Shown: positions 1 to 8,295 of the stretch, piece by piece
How the letters are laid out: every line of letters starts with the position of its first letter
Position numbering within the stretch: position 1 is the first letter of the stretch
Origin: Azospirillum thiophilum
GTDB lineage: Bacteria > Pseudomonadota > Alphaproteobacteria > Azospirillales > Azospirillaceae
Assembly: GCF_001305595.1 (NCBI RefSeq)
Contig: NZ_CP012401.1
Coordinates: forward strand, 1,231,501 to 1,295,500
Reading direction: 5' to 3'
DNA length: 64,000 bases
The notes under the pieces: model-generated
Told to the model about the DNA's origin: nothing
Database searches by the model: none
The model's input: only the letters and a program-made list of their open reading frames with translations
Translations under genes and position numbers: made by a program

Positions 1-109
1 CGAGCACCACGAAATTGTCCACGGTCAGGATGCGGCCGTGGCGCAGATGCGGCTCGACCGCATAGGAAAACAGGCCGTGCAGGTAACCTTGCGCGTTCTG
101 CACCGTCAT
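1..109 (-). CDS. N-terminal fragment of an unrecognised protein
   Basis: An open frame starts at an ATG at 109 and runs off the left edge, giving 36 residues beginning MTVQNAQGYLHGLFSYAVEP. I do not recognise the family. It is divergent from ccoN, so the 430-base gap that follows serves both genes and holds an FNR box at 354-367. Supporting a real gene are an uninterrupted frame with normal alphaproteobacterial codon use and a GGGA upstream of the ATG. The rest of the protein lies outside the window. Confidence 0.5.
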   Translation of the reverse strand, partial: MTVQNAQGYLHGLFSYAVEPHLRHGRILTVDNFVVL

Positions 110-353
110 GATCCCGGTGGTCGCGGGCACGGCGCTCCCCCTGGCGCTTCCTCCGTCGGTTGCACCCTGCAGCATGGCTGCGGCAAATGCGCGCCACCGG
201 TCCACCTCCAGACCGGGAGCGATGGCGCAGACCAATGGGTAGGCCTGGTCGATCTGGCGTCGACCAAGGGGTTTCGCGATGAAACAGTCGTCCATTTCAG
301 TCCGGCCGATTGCGAGGACACTGAACGATGGCAGCCCGGGGCCGCAAGGGTCG

Positions 354-395
354 TTGACGTAGATCAATGTTGCTGCGGCCCCCCCTACACATAGT
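354..395 (+). promoter_or_regulatory. FNR-dependent promoter of ccoNOQP
   Basis: An FNR/FixK-type box TTGAC-GTAG-ATCAA lies at 354-367, nine of ten matches to TTGAT-N4-ATCAA. A -10-like hexamer CATAGT lies at 390-395, which would place transcription start near 402 and the box centre near -41.5, the class II activator position. The same hexamer at exactly the same distance occurs before fixH, which supports both sites. The rest of the 110-539 gap, including the 140-base leader before ccoN, shows nothing else clear. Regulation by the Fnr-type protein encoded at 7567-8262 is inferred. Confidence 0.75.
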
Positions 396-539
396 GTGCG
401 CATTGGAGACAGGCGCGTCCGGCGTCCGCTCGGCATTGCCGGCTGCAACCTGTCCCGCTCCTTAACAGTACGTACCCAGTGGTGGTGCAACCCAGACGGC
501 GCGGCCTCACGGCCGACCGGGGCAAACGGGAGAGATTGT

Positions 540-2036
540 ATGACATCAGCGACTCTGACTTCAGGGGCCACCCTGGGCAGCCAGCGGGTGTCGGAAGACG
601 TGCGTTACCATGAGGACGCCATCCGACTCTTCGTTATCGCTGCAGTGTTCTGGGGCGTGATCGGTTTCCTGGCCGGTACCTTCATCGCTCTGCAGCTGGC
701 CTTCCCGGCGCTGAATCTCGGGCTGGAGTGGACGAGCTTCGGGCGCCTGCGCCCGGTCCACACTTCGGCGGTGATTTTCGCGTTCGGCGGCAATGTGCTG
801 TTCGCCACTTCGCTTTATTCTGTTCAACGGACTTGCCGTCAGCATCTCTTCGGGGGCGAAGGGCTGGCGAAGTTCATCTTCTGGAACTACAACGTCTTCA
901 TCGTGCTCGCGGCGCTGAGCTACGCCCTGGGCTATACCCAGGGCAAGGAATACGCCGAGCCCGAGTGGATCCTCGATCTCTACCTGACGGTCACCTGGGT
1001 GCTCTACGCCGTCCAGTTCATCGGCACGGTGATGACGCGGCGCGAGTCGCACATCTATGTGGCGAACTGGTTCTTCATGGCGTTCATCCTGACCGTCGCC
1101 ATCCTGCACATCGGCAACAACGTCAACGTCCCGGTGTCGCTGTTCGGCATGAAGTCCTACAGCGCCGTGTCGGGCGTGCAGAGCGGGATGGTGCAGTGGT
1201 GGTACGGCCACAACGCGGTCGGCTTCTTCCTGACCGCCGGCTTCCTGGGCATCATGTATTATTTCGTGCCCAAGCGCGCCGAGCGGCCGGTCTATTCCTA
1301 CCGCCTGTCGATCGTCCATTTCTGGACCCTGATCTTCCTCTACATCTGGGCCGGTCCGCACCACCTGCACTACACCTCGCTGCCGGACTGGGCGCAGACG
1401 CTGGGCATGACCTTCTCGATCATGCTGTGGATGCCGTCCTGGGGCGGCATGATCAACGGCATCATGACCCTGTCGGGCGCCTGGGATAAGCTGCGCACCG
1501 ATCCGGTCCTGCGTTTCCTGGTCACCTCGGTCGCCTTCTACGGCATGTCGACCTTCGAAGGTCCGCTGATGTCGGTGAAGCCGGTCAACGCCCTGTCGCA
1601 CTACACCGACTGGACCGTCGGCCATGTGCATTCCGGCGCTCTCGGCTGGGTCGCCTTCATCTCCTTCGGCGCCATCTATTATCTGGTGCCGGTGCTGTGG
1701 AAGCGCTCGCAGCTCTACAGCCTGCGTCTGGTCAGCTACCATTTCTGGACCGCCACCATCGGCATCGTGCTCTACATCACCGCCATGTGGGTGTCCGGCA
1801 TCATGCAGGGCTTGATGTGGCGCGCCTACGACAACCTGGGCTTCCTGCAATACTCCTTCGTGGAGACCGTCGCGGCGATGCACCCGTTCTACGTGATCCG
1901 CGCGATGGGCGGCGTCCTGTTCGTCACCGGCGCCCTGATCATGGTCTACAACCTGTGGCGCACGGCGAAGGGCGATGTCCGCATCGAGAAGCCCTATGTC
2001 ACCACGCCGCACAAGGCGACGGTCGGCGCGGCCTGA
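540..2036 (+). CDS. ccoN: cbb3-type cytochrome c oxidase subunit I
   Basis: This is the catalytic heme-copper subunit of the high-affinity cbb3 oxidase, which reduces O2 with electrons from c-type cytochromes and pumps protons in the inner membrane. The 498-residue, multi-helix protein keeps the ligand motifs of the family: HTSAVIF in an early helix, YGHNAV for a CuB histidine, the HH pair in PHHLHYT, and VGHVHSG with the two heme-binding histidines. The frame is open from 396, but the ATG at 540 is chosen because it has a GGGAGAG ribosome site at 528-534 and gives the usual family length. It is first in ccoNOQP and sits behind the FNR promoter at 354-395. Confidence 0.97.
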   Translation: MTSATLTSGATLGSQRVSEDVRYHEDAIRLFVIAAVFWGVIGFLAGTFIALQLAFPALNLGLEWTSFGRLRPVHTSAVIFAFGGNVLFATSLYSVQRTCRQHLFGGEGLAKFIFWNYNVFIVLAALSYALGYTQGKEYAEPEWILDLYLTVTWVLYAVQFIGTVMTRRESHIYVANWFFMAFILTVAILHIGNNVNVPVSLFGMKSYSAVSGVQSGMVQWWYGHNAVGFFLTAGFLGIMYYFVPKRAERPVYSYRLSIVHFWTLIFLYIWAGPHHLHYTSLPDWAQTLGMTFSIMLWMPSWGGMINGIMTLSGAWDKLRTDPVLRFLVTSVAFYGMSTFEGPLMSVKPVNALSHYTDWTVGHVHSGALGWVAFISFGAIYYLVPVLWKRSQLYSLRLVSYHFWTATIGIVLYITAMWVSGIMQGLMWRAYDNLGFLQYSFVETVAAMHPFYVIRAMGGVLFVTGALIMVYNLWRTAKGDVRIEKPYVTTPHKATVGAA

Positions 2037-2057
2037 CGCTAGGGAAGGATGCGAGAA

Positions 2058-2798
2058 ATGGCTCAGGATAAAAAGGGCTTCAGCCACGACCTGATCGAGC
2101 GGAACACCCTTCTGCTGATCGTGCTCGTGCTGATCACCGTGTCGATCGGCGGTCTGGTGCAGATCGTTCCGCTCTTCACGATCGAATCGACCATCGAGAA
2201 GGTGGAGGGGGTCCGTCCCTATTCGCCGCTCGAGCTGGCCGGTCAGAATATTTACTTCCGCGAAGGCTGCTACAACTGCCACAGCCAGCAGATCCGTCCG
2301 TTCCGTGACGAGGTCGAACGCTATGGTCACTACTCGTTGGCCGCGGAGTCGATGTACGACCATCCGTTCCAGTGGGGCTCCAAGCGCACCGGTCCCGATC
2401 TGGCCCGTGTCGGCGGCAAATACTCCAACGACTGGCAGGTCGCCCATCTGGTGAACCCGCGTGCGGTCGTGCCGGAGTCGATCATGCCGGGCTATGCCTG
2501 GATGAAGGACCGTCCGCTGAACTACGCCGACATCGCCGATCACCTGAAGACCCTGAAGATCGTCGGCGTTCCCTATACCGACGAGCAGATCGCCAACGCC
2601 AAGGCCGACCTCGAAGCGCAGAAGAACCCGGACGGCGATACCGCCGGCCTGGCCAAGCGCTATCCGAAGGCCGTGGTCGCGAACTTCACCGGCAACAAGA
2701 CCGTCACCGAAATGGACGCTCTCGTGGCCTACCTGCAGGTACTGGGCACCATGGTGGATTTCACCAAGTACCAGTCGCCGAAGCAGCTTCAGCAGTAA
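2058..2798 (+). CDS. ccoO: cbb3 oxidase mono-heme cytochrome c subunit II
   Basis: CcoO is the membrane-anchored mono-heme c subunit that passes electrons to CcoN. The 246-residue protein has one N-terminal membrane helix (about residues 17-40) and a single CYNCH heme site with cysteines at 71 and 74 and histidine 75. A likely axial methionine lies in PESIMPGY. The frame has an ATG at 2049 as well. The one at 2058 is preferred because GGGAAGGA at 2042-2049 is then at normal spacing. It follows ccoN by 21 bases and precedes ccoQ by 15. Confidence 0.96.
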   Translation: MAQDKKGFSHDLIERNTLLLIVLVLITVSIGGLVQIVPLFTIESTIEKVEGVRPYSPLELAGQNIYFREGCYNCHSQQIRPFRDEVERYGHYSLAAESMYDHPFQWGSKRTGPDLARVGGKYSNDWQVAHLVNPRAVVPESIMPGYAWMKDRPLNYADIADHLKTLKIVGVPYTDEQIANAKADLEAQKNPDGDTAGLAKRYPKAVVANFTGNKTVTEMDALVAYLQVLGTMVDFTKYQSPKQLQQ

Positions 2799-2813
2799 TC
2801 GGGGGAGGAATCC

Positions 2814-2975
2814 ATGGACTTGGATTCGATCACGGTGATGCTTCGGTCGTTCTGGACGGTGTGGTTGATGCTGCTGCTGACGGGCATCCTGGTTTACGCC
2901 ATGTGGCCCGGCAACCGCCGCTCATTCGACGACGCCGCCCAGATCCCGCTCAAGGATGATGGTCAGGAGCTTTAG
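2814..2975 (+). CDS. ccoQ: cbb3 oxidase small subunit CcoQ
   Basis: This 53-residue single-helix protein begins MDLDSITVMLRS and has a hydrophobic segment WTVWLMLLLTGILVYAMW. CcoQ stabilises the interaction of CcoP with the CcoNO core in related bacteria. A strong GGGGGAGGA ribosome site lies at 2801-2809. The stop is three bases before the ccoP ATG, so translation is probably coupled. Length, position and topology all match CcoQ. The sequence itself is poorly conserved in this family, so the call rests mainly on context. Confidence 0.92.
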   Translation: MDLDSITVMLRSFWTVWLMLLLTGILVYAMWPGNRRSFDDAAQIPLKDDGQEL

Positions 2976-2978
2976 GCC

Positions 2979-3869
2979 ATGGCACAGAATTATAAGGACG
3001 AGTTGTCCGGCGTCGAGACCACCGGCCACGAGTGGGATGGACTGCGCGAGCTGAACAATCCGCTGCCGAAATGGTGGCTGTACCTCTTCTACGTCTGCAT
3101 CGCCTGGGCGATGGTGTACTACGTGTTCTACCCGGCCTGGCCGCTGGGCAAGACCTACACGAAGGGCATCCTGGGATATTCCCAGCGCGAAGAACTGGAC
3201 ATCAGGATGGCGGAGGCCAAGGCCGGTCAGGCCAAGTACCTGACCGCCATCGCCGCCAAGTCGGTCGACGAAATCCAGAAGGACAAGGACCTGCTGGGCT
3301 TCGCCATGGCCGGCGGCCGCTCCTACTTTAACGAGAACTGCGCCGCCTGCCACGGCGCCGGCGGCCAGGGTGCCAAGGGCTTCCCGACGCTGGCCGACGA
3401 CGTGTGGCTGTGGGGCGGTTCCTCGGCCGACATCTACACGACCATCCAGCACGGCATCCGATCCGACGACGGCGATACCCGCGGCACGCCGGGCACCGGC
3501 ATGACCGCCTTCGGCAAGGACGGCATCCTCAACCGCGACCAGATCGATCAGGTGGCGGAGTATGTGCTGTCGCTGAACGCCAAGCCGGCCGATGCCGGCA
3601 AGGTCGCCAAGGGCAAGACCGTCTATGAGGAGAACTGCGCCGCCTGCCATGGCGACGTGGGCCAGGGGTCGGTCGCTGCCGGTCTCGACGGTGTCGGCGC
3701 TCCGCCGCTGAAACAGGCCAACTGGCTCTATGGCGGCGACAAGGCCACGCTGGTGGAGACCGTGACCAACGGCCGCGCCGGCGTGATGCCCGCCTGGTCG
3801 AAGCGTCTGGACGACGCGACGATCAAGTCGCTGGCGGTCTACGTCCACAATCTGGGCGGCGGCAAGTAA
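2979..3869 (+). CDS. ccoP: cbb3 oxidase di-heme cytochrome c subunit III
   Basis: CcoP receives electrons from soluble cytochrome c and relays them through two c hemes to CcoO. The 296-residue protein has an N-terminal membrane helix (about 32-52, WWLYLFYVCIAWAMVYY) and two CAACH heme sites, at cysteines 121/124 and 220/223. Each domain has a plausible methionine ligand (GTGMTAFG and AGVMPAW). Length and domain order are those of canonical CcoP. It ends the ccoNOQP operon and is followed 41 bases later by a strong intrinsic terminator. Confidence 0.97.
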   Translation: MAQNYKDELSGVETTGHEWDGLRELNNPLPKWWLYLFYVCIAWAMVYYVFYPAWPLGKTYTKGILGYSQREELDIRMAEAKAGQAKYLTAIAAKSVDEIQKDKDLLGFAMAGGRSYFNENCAACHGAGGQGAKGFPTLADDVWLWGGSSADIYTTIQHGIRSDDGDTRGTPGTGMTAFGKDGILNRDQIDQVAEYVLSLNAKPADAGKVAKGKTVYEENCAACHGDVGQGSVAAGLDGVGAPPLKQANWLYGGDKATLVETVTNGRAGVMPAWSKRLDDATIKSLAVYVHNLGGGK

Positions 3870-3909
3870 GCCTTCGACCCGGAAGCCTGATACGGGAACC
3901 GGCCGGATG

Positions 3910-3949
3910 GGGCGCCGGGGAGGAAACTCCCCGGCGCCCTTGTCTTTTT
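3910..3949 (+). terminator. Intrinsic terminator of ccoNOQP
   Basis: A perfect 13-base stem (GGGCGCCGGGGAG at 3910-3922 pairing with 3927-3939) closes a GAAA tetraloop and is followed by TTGTCTTTTT. It separates ccoNOQP from fixH-ccoI-ccoS, so the second group needs the separate promoter at 4008-4049. Confidence 0.92.
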
Positions 3950-4007
3950 AGGCCTTTTTCTTTTGAGGAATTGCGGCTCCGGTGTCGGTTCGTGAACTTC
4001 CTGTCAT

Positions 4008-4049
4008 TTGATTTAGCGCAATGTGCCTGCGGCAATCGGTCGCCATAGT
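4008..4049 (+). promoter_or_regulatory. FNR-dependent promoter of fixH-ccoI-ccoS
   Basis: A box TTGAT-TTAG-CGCAA at 4008-4021 has one perfect half-site and matches 8 of 10 consensus positions. The -10-like hexamer CATAGT at 4044-4049 begins 29.5 bases from the box centre, exactly as in the ccoN promoter, which carries the same hexamer. Start would be near 4056, leaving a leader of about 157 bases before fixH. The weaker right half suggests lower affinity than the ccoN site. The remaining gap 3950-4212 shows nothing else recognisable. Confidence 0.65.
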
Positions 4050-4212
4050 GGCCTCCGCCGGCAGATATTCGGCCGCGCCCCGCAATGCTTTGCACCGCGA
4101 GCCGCACCGATTTACCTTCACCCCCGTTCCCGGCCCGGGGAACGCGCGACCGGCTGCCGGCCGTTCCGCACGCGTCTCCTGCCGCCGACCAGCCAAAGGG
4201 CAGCCGCCGACC

Positions 4213-4743
4213 ATGACGATCAGTTCCACCACCGGAAACCGCCACGCCGCTCCGAAGCGCGCCAGGCAGCCCCGCCAGAAGGGATGGTACATTCCCTGGA
4301 TCTTCGTCGGCCTCTTCATGGTCGTGCTGACGGTGAACGCGATCATGGTCCATTTCGCGGTGTCGAGCTGGACCGGGGTGGAGACCGAGAATCACTTCCT
4401 CAAGGGCATCAGTTACAATCGGGATCTCGCCGGCGCCCGTGCCCAGGCCGAACGTGGCTGGCAGGTGCAGGCCGACTTCACCAGCACCGAACCGCGCAAG
4501 GCCGTGATCGCCATCACCGCCCGCGACAAGGAAGGCCGAGTCCTGAACGACGCCGCCGTCACCGTCAGGATGATCCGCCCAACCGCCGAAGGGCACGACA
4601 AGACCCTGTCACTGCCTTATCTGGGCGAAGGCCGCTTTGGCGCTCCGGTGGAGCTGGACCTGGAAGGCCAGTGGGACATGCGGTTCGTCATCACCCATGC
4701 CACCGGCGACTATCAGGACCAGAAGCGCGTCTGGATCCAGTGA
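4213..4743 (+). CDS. fixH: FixH/CcoH-family cbb3 oxidase assembly protein
   Basis: FixH (CcoH) is a membrane protein needed for assembly or stability of the cbb3 oxidase. The 176-residue protein has a basic N-terminus, one membrane helix (about 27-50, WYIPWIFVGLFMVVLTVNAIM), and a periplasmic beta-rich domain with the family pattern HFAVSSWTGVETENHFLKG and KGISYNRDLA. The frame is open from 4021, but the ATG at 4213 gives the normal length and N-terminus. fixG (ccoG), which usually precedes fixH, is absent from this gap. ccoI follows after 42 bases. Confidence 0.93.
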   Translation: MTISSTTGNRHAAPKRARQPRQKGWYIPWIFVGLFMVVLTVNAIMVHFAVSSWTGVETENHFLKGISYNRDLAGARAQAERGWQVQADFTSTEPRKAVIAITARDKEGRVLNDAAVTVRMIRPTAEGHDKTLSLPYLGEGRFGAPVELDLEGQWDMRFVITHATGDYQDQKRVWIQ

Positions 4744-4785
4744 CCGGGCGCGGGTTGCGGATCGAGACCTCCGGGGTGATGTGAG

Positions 4786-7308
4786 ATGACCGCCTGCCTC
4801 CATTGCGGACAAGACCTGGGCGAAAGCGGGCAAACCTCTGCTGCGACCGTCTCCACGGATGGCGCGGGCCCTTTCTGCTGCACCGGCTGTGCCGCCGCCT
4901 ACGACCTTGTCCGCGGGCTGGGGCTGGAGCGCTATTACGAGCGCCGCAGCGTCGATCCCACCGCGCGTCCGCTACGCCCCGACGATGCTCCGGCGGTGGA
5001 TTACGAGCCGCATGCGCGCGACGAGGCCGACGGCACCCGCAGCCTGCACCTGATGGTCGACGGCATGCAGTGCGCGGCCTGCGTCTGGCTGATCGAATCG
5101 GCGCTCAGCCGGCAGGCGGGGATCGGGCAGGCGCGCATGAACATGACCACGCGCCGGCTGACGGTGCGCTGGGATCCGAAGTCGACCGACGCCAACGCCG
5201 TGGTCGGCACCGTGGCGCAGCTCGGCTACCGCGCCGTCCCGTTCGATCCGGACCGGCTGGGCGGCGAACAGGCCAAGAGCGAGAAGGAACTGCTGCGCGC
5301 CATGGCGGTCGCGGGCTTCGCCATGGGCAACGTCATGCTGCTGTCGGTGTCGGTGTGGGCCGGCCACAGCCAGGGCATGGGCACCGCGACCCGCGACCTG
5401 ATGCATTGGGTATCGGCGCTGATCTGCATGCCGGCAATCGCCTATGCGCTGCGTCCCTTCGCGCGCTCGGCATTCGGCGCGCTGCGCCATGGCCGTACCA
5501 ACATGGATGTGCCGATCACCATCGGCGTCCTGCTCGCCACCGGCATGAGCCTGTTCGAGACGATCAACAGTGGCGAGCACGCCTATTTCGACGGCGGCGT
5601 GATGCTGCTGTTCTTCCTGCTGATCGGCCGTTACCTCGACCAGCGGGCGCGCGGCCGGGCACGCTCCGCGGCCGAGCAGCTTCTGGGGCTGCGCGCCAAC
5701 GCCGTCACCGTGCTGCGCGAGGACGGGACCAGCGCCGTGGTGGCGCCGGAACAGGTCGCCGCCGGCAACACCATCCTGGTCGCGGCGGGGGAACGCATTC
5801 CGGTCGACGGTCGGGTGTCCGACGGCGTATCCGACCTCGACACCGGGCTGATCACCGGCGAGACGGTGCCGGGGACCGCGCGGCCGGGCGATCAGGTCTT
5901 CGCCGGCACCCTCAACCTGACGGCTCCCCTGCGCCTGACCGTCACCGCGGTGGGGGAGGGCACGCTGCTGGCCGAGATCGTCCGGCTGATGGAGGTGGCG
6001 GAGCAGGGCCGCGCCAAATATGTCGCCGTCGCCGACCGGGTGTCGCGCCTCTACGCCCCGGTGGTGCATCTGACCGCGCTGACCACCTTCGCCGGTTGGA
6101 TGCTGCTGGGCGGGGCGGTGTGGCAGGATGCGCTGATGAACGCCATCGCCGTGCTGATCATCACCTGTCCCTGCGCGCTGGCGCTGGCGGTGCCGGTGGT
6201 GCAGGTGATCGCCAGCGGGCGGCTGATGCGCCAGGGCACCCTGTTGAAAAGCCCGACCGCGCTGGAACGGCTCGCCACCATCGACACCGTGGTGTTCGAC
6301 AAGACCGGCACCCTGACCGAAGGGCGGCCCGTGCCGCAGTTGGACGGGGTGGCGACGGAGGATCTGGCGCTTGCAGCCTCGCTGGTGGCGGCAAGCCGCC
6401 ACCCGCTGGCCCGTGCGCTTGCCGCCGCCGTGCCGGCGGTGCCGGTTGCCGCCGGCGTGCGCGAGATCGCCGGCGCCGGCCTGATGCTGGAGACGCCGGA
6501 CGGCGAGGTTCGGCTGGGCAGCCGCCGCTTCACCGGCGCCCCATTGGAGGCGGAGGATGTGGCAGGGCCGGAGCTGTGGCTGGCCCGCCCGGGTGCGGAG
6601 CCGCTGCGACTCACCTTCCTCGACGCGCCCCGTCCGGATGCCGCCGTGGTGGTGTCGGCATTGAAGGCGCGTGGGCTGGAGGTGCGGCTGCTGTCGGGCG
6701 ACCGCAAGGGGGCCGTGGCGGCGGTGGCCGAGCGGCTGGGCATTGCCGAATGGCGGGCCGAGCAGACTCCGGCCGACAAGACCGCGGCACTGGCCGAGCT
6801 GGCGGCGCAGGGCCGCACCGTCCTGATGGTCGGCGACGGGCTGAACGATGCGCCGGCGCTGGCCGCCGCCGCGGTGTCGATGTCGCCGTCGACCGCGATG
6901 GATGTCAGCCAGACCGCGGCCGACGTGGTGTTCCAGGGCCGGCTGCTGCGCCCGATCGTCGAGACGGTCGAGGTCTCCCGCCGGTCCGGCCGTCTGGTGA
7001 AGCAGAATTTCGGTATCGCGCTGGTCTATAATCTCTGCGCCGTGCCGCTCGCGATGGGCGGGATGCTGACGCCGCTGCTGGCCGCGCTGGCCATGTCGTC
7101 GTCGTCGCTGATCGTCATTCTGAACGCGCTGCGGCTGGCCCGCGGCGCCGTGATCAAGGATCTTCCCGTCCGGGATACGCCGGTCCGGGACTTGCCGAGC
7201 AAGGATTCGGGTGATGGACGAACTTCTCTATCTGATCGCGATTGCTCTCAGCCTGGGCGGTCTGGGGCTGGCGGCCTTTCTGTGGGCGCTGAAATCCGGC
7301 CAGTTTGA
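4786..7308 (+). CDS. ccoI: Copper-transporting P1B-type ATPase for cbb3 oxidase
   Basis: CcoI (FixI) exports copper across the inner membrane for insertion into CcoN. The 840-residue protein has an N-terminal cysteine-rich segment (CLHCG and FCCTGC, within residues 4-35), a heavy-metal-binding domain with CAAC at 96-99, transmembrane helices, the CPC metal site at about 461-463, the phosphorylation motif DKTGT from residue 505 and a GDGLNDAP hinge near 683. The last roughly 45 residues are low-complexity and overlap the start of ccoS by 95 bases in another frame. This is an unusually long overlap, possibly from extension of the original stop. Context and motifs leave little doubt about function. 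Confidence 0.96.
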   Translation: MTACLHCGQDLGESGQTSAATVSTDGAGPFCCTGCAAAYDLVRGLGLERYYERRSVDPTARPLRPDDAPAVDYEPHARDEADGTRSLHLMVDGMQCAACVWLIESALSRQAGIGQARMNMTTRRLTVRWDPKSTDANAVVGTVAQLGYRAVPFDPDRLGGEQAKSEKELLRAMAVAGFAMGNVMLLSVSVWAGHSQGMGTATRDLMHWVSALICMPAIAYALRPFARSAFGALRHGRTNMDVPITIGVLLATGMSLFETINSGEHAYFDGGVMLLFFLLIGRYLDQRARGRARSAAEQLLGLRANAVTVLREDGTSAVVAPEQVAAGNTILVAAGERIPVDGRVSDGVSDLDTGLITGETVPGTARPGDQVFAGTLNLTAPLRLTVTAVGEGTLLAEIVRLMEVAEQGRAKYVAVADRVSRLYAPVVHLTALTTFAGWMLLGGAVWQDALMNAIAVLIITCPCALALAVPVVQVIASGRLMRQGTLLKSPTALERLATIDTVVFDKTGTLTEGRPVPQLDGVATEDLALAASLVAASRHPLARALAAAVPAVPVAAGVREIAGAGLMLETPDGEVRLGSRRFTGAPLEAEDVAGPELWLARPGAEPLRLTFLDAPRPDAAVVVSALKARGLEVRLLSGDRKGAVAAVAERLGIAEWRAEQTPADKTAALAELAAQGRTVLMVGDGLNDAPALAAAAVSMSPSTAMDVSQTAADVVFQGRLLRPIVETVEVSRRSGRLVKQNFGIALVYNLCAVPLAMGGMLTPLLAALAMSSSSLIVILNALRLARGAVIKDLPVRDTPVRDLPSKDSGDGRTSLSDRDCSQPGRSGAGGLSVGAEIRPV

Positions 7309-7417
7309 CGATCTGGACGGAGCGGCCCATCGCGTCCTGTTCGACGACGATCCGGCCCAGCCCGTCCGCCCTGGCACTGACGCGGTCGCCGCGCCGGAGG
7401 GTGGTCGGCGACAATAG
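7214..7417 (+). CDS. ccoS: cbb3 oxidase maturation protein CcoS
   Basis: CcoS is a small inner-membrane protein required for cofactor insertion into cbb3 oxidase. This 67-residue protein has one N-terminal helix (LLYLIAIALSLGGLGLAAFLW) followed by the family hallmark KSGQFDDLDGAAHRVLFDDD. A GTG immediately precedes the ATG, and the ATG at 7214 is preferred. The start lies inside the 3' end of ccoI, so the two are translationally coupled. It completes a fixHIS-type operon. Confidence 0.95.
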   Translation: MDELLYLIAIALSLGGLGLAAFLWALKSGQFDDLDGAAHRVLFDDDPAQPVRPGTDAVAAPEGGRRQ

Positions 7418-7566
7418 TGCCAAATGCCGTATGGGCAAAGAAAAGGTTGTATGCGTGCGAGGTTGCGATTCTCGGCGATTGCCACCAATATGAGCCCATG
7501 CGGAATGAAAGGCTGGGTTCGTCCATGCCACCCTTCGATATGGTTCGCGCTCGCGATAAGAGCGCT

Positions 7567-8262
7567 ATGACGGAACTGAATCCCTGCGGGGCCTGTCCCG
7601 TGCGCAGCCTGACGGTGTGCGCGGCGCTGGAGCCGGAGGAGTTGCGCCGTCTTGCCGACATTCTGCAGAATGTTCGTGTCGATTCGGGGCACACCCTGTT
7701 CGCCGAGGGCGATGCGGCGGATGCGCTCTACAACGTCACCTCCGGCACCGTGAAGCTGTACAAGCTGCTGCCCGACGGGCGCCGGCAGATCACGGGCTTC
7801 CTGGTCACCGGCGACTTCCTGGGGCTGGCCGTCAACGACAGCTACGCCTACACCGCGGAGACCGTCACCAGCGCCTCGCTCTGCCGGTTCCCACGCAAGA
7901 AGATCGATGCGCTGCTGGAGGAGTTTCCCAAGATGCAGCGGCGCCTGTTCTCGATGGCGTCGAACGAGCTGGCGGCCGCGCAGGACCAGATGCTGCTGCT
8001 GGGGCGCAAGACGGCGAAGGAGAAGATCTGCTCCTTCCTGCTGATGCTGTCTCAGCGTGCCGCCCGGCGCGGGCACAAGGAAAACCCGGTCTTCGTGCCG
8101 ATGAGCCGTGCCGACATCGCCGATTATCTCGGCCTGACCACCGAAACCGTCAGCCGGACCTTCACCCAGTTGAAGACGGTCGGCGTGATCTCGCTCCAAG
8201 AAGGCAACAAGGTCATGATTGCCGACCTCGACGCGATGTACGATCTGGCCGAAGGCGCCTGA
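7567..8262 (+). CDS. fnrN: Fnr/FnrN-type oxygen-sensing CRP-family regulator
   Basis: This 231-residue CRP/FNR-family activator has the oxygen-labile 4Fe-4S cysteine set: C7, C10 and C18 in the N-terminal segment (PCGACPVRSLTVC) and a central C106. The cyclic-nucleotide-like beta roll covers about 25-145. The helix-turn-helix near the C-terminus contains TTETVSRTF, whose E-x2-SR pattern reads FNR half-sites. The frame is open further upstream, but the ATG at 7567 gives the usual FnrN N-terminus. Control of the ccoN and fixH promoters by this protein is inferred from proximity and the two FNR boxes. I find no FNR box directly before the gene itself. Confidence 0.93.
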   Translation: MTELNPCGACPVRSLTVCAALEPEELRRLADILQNVRVDSGHTLFAEGDAADALYNVTSGTVKLYKLLPDGRRQITGFLVTGDFLGLAVNDSYAYTAETVTSASLCRFPRKKIDALLEEFPKMQRRLFSMASNELAAAQDQMLLLGRKTAKEKICSFLLMLSQRAARRGHKENPVFVPMSRADIADYLGLTTETVSRTFTQLKTVGVISLQEGNKVMIADLDAMYDLAEGA

Positions 8263-8270
8263 GCGAAGGC

Positions 8271-8295
8271 GGCAAGCGGGCTACGCCCGCTTGCC
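8271..8295. terminator. Convergent-gene hairpin between fnrN and ctaA
   Basis: A perfect 10-base stem (GGCAAGCGGG at 8271-8280 with 8286-8295) closes a five-base loop. It lies just after the fnrN stop and touches the ctaA stop. It lacks a T-run on either side, so it is a weak terminator candidate or a 3' stabilising hairpin for both messages. Confidence 0.6.

Noticed and set aside
38..394. 118-codon open frame on the plus strand at the left edge
   Set aside because: It overlaps the divergent partial gene and the FNR promoter, with no family or ribosome site.
561..2543. 660-codon open frame on the minus strand over ccoN and ccoO
   Set aside because: It is antisense to certain genes and has no recognisable protein features.
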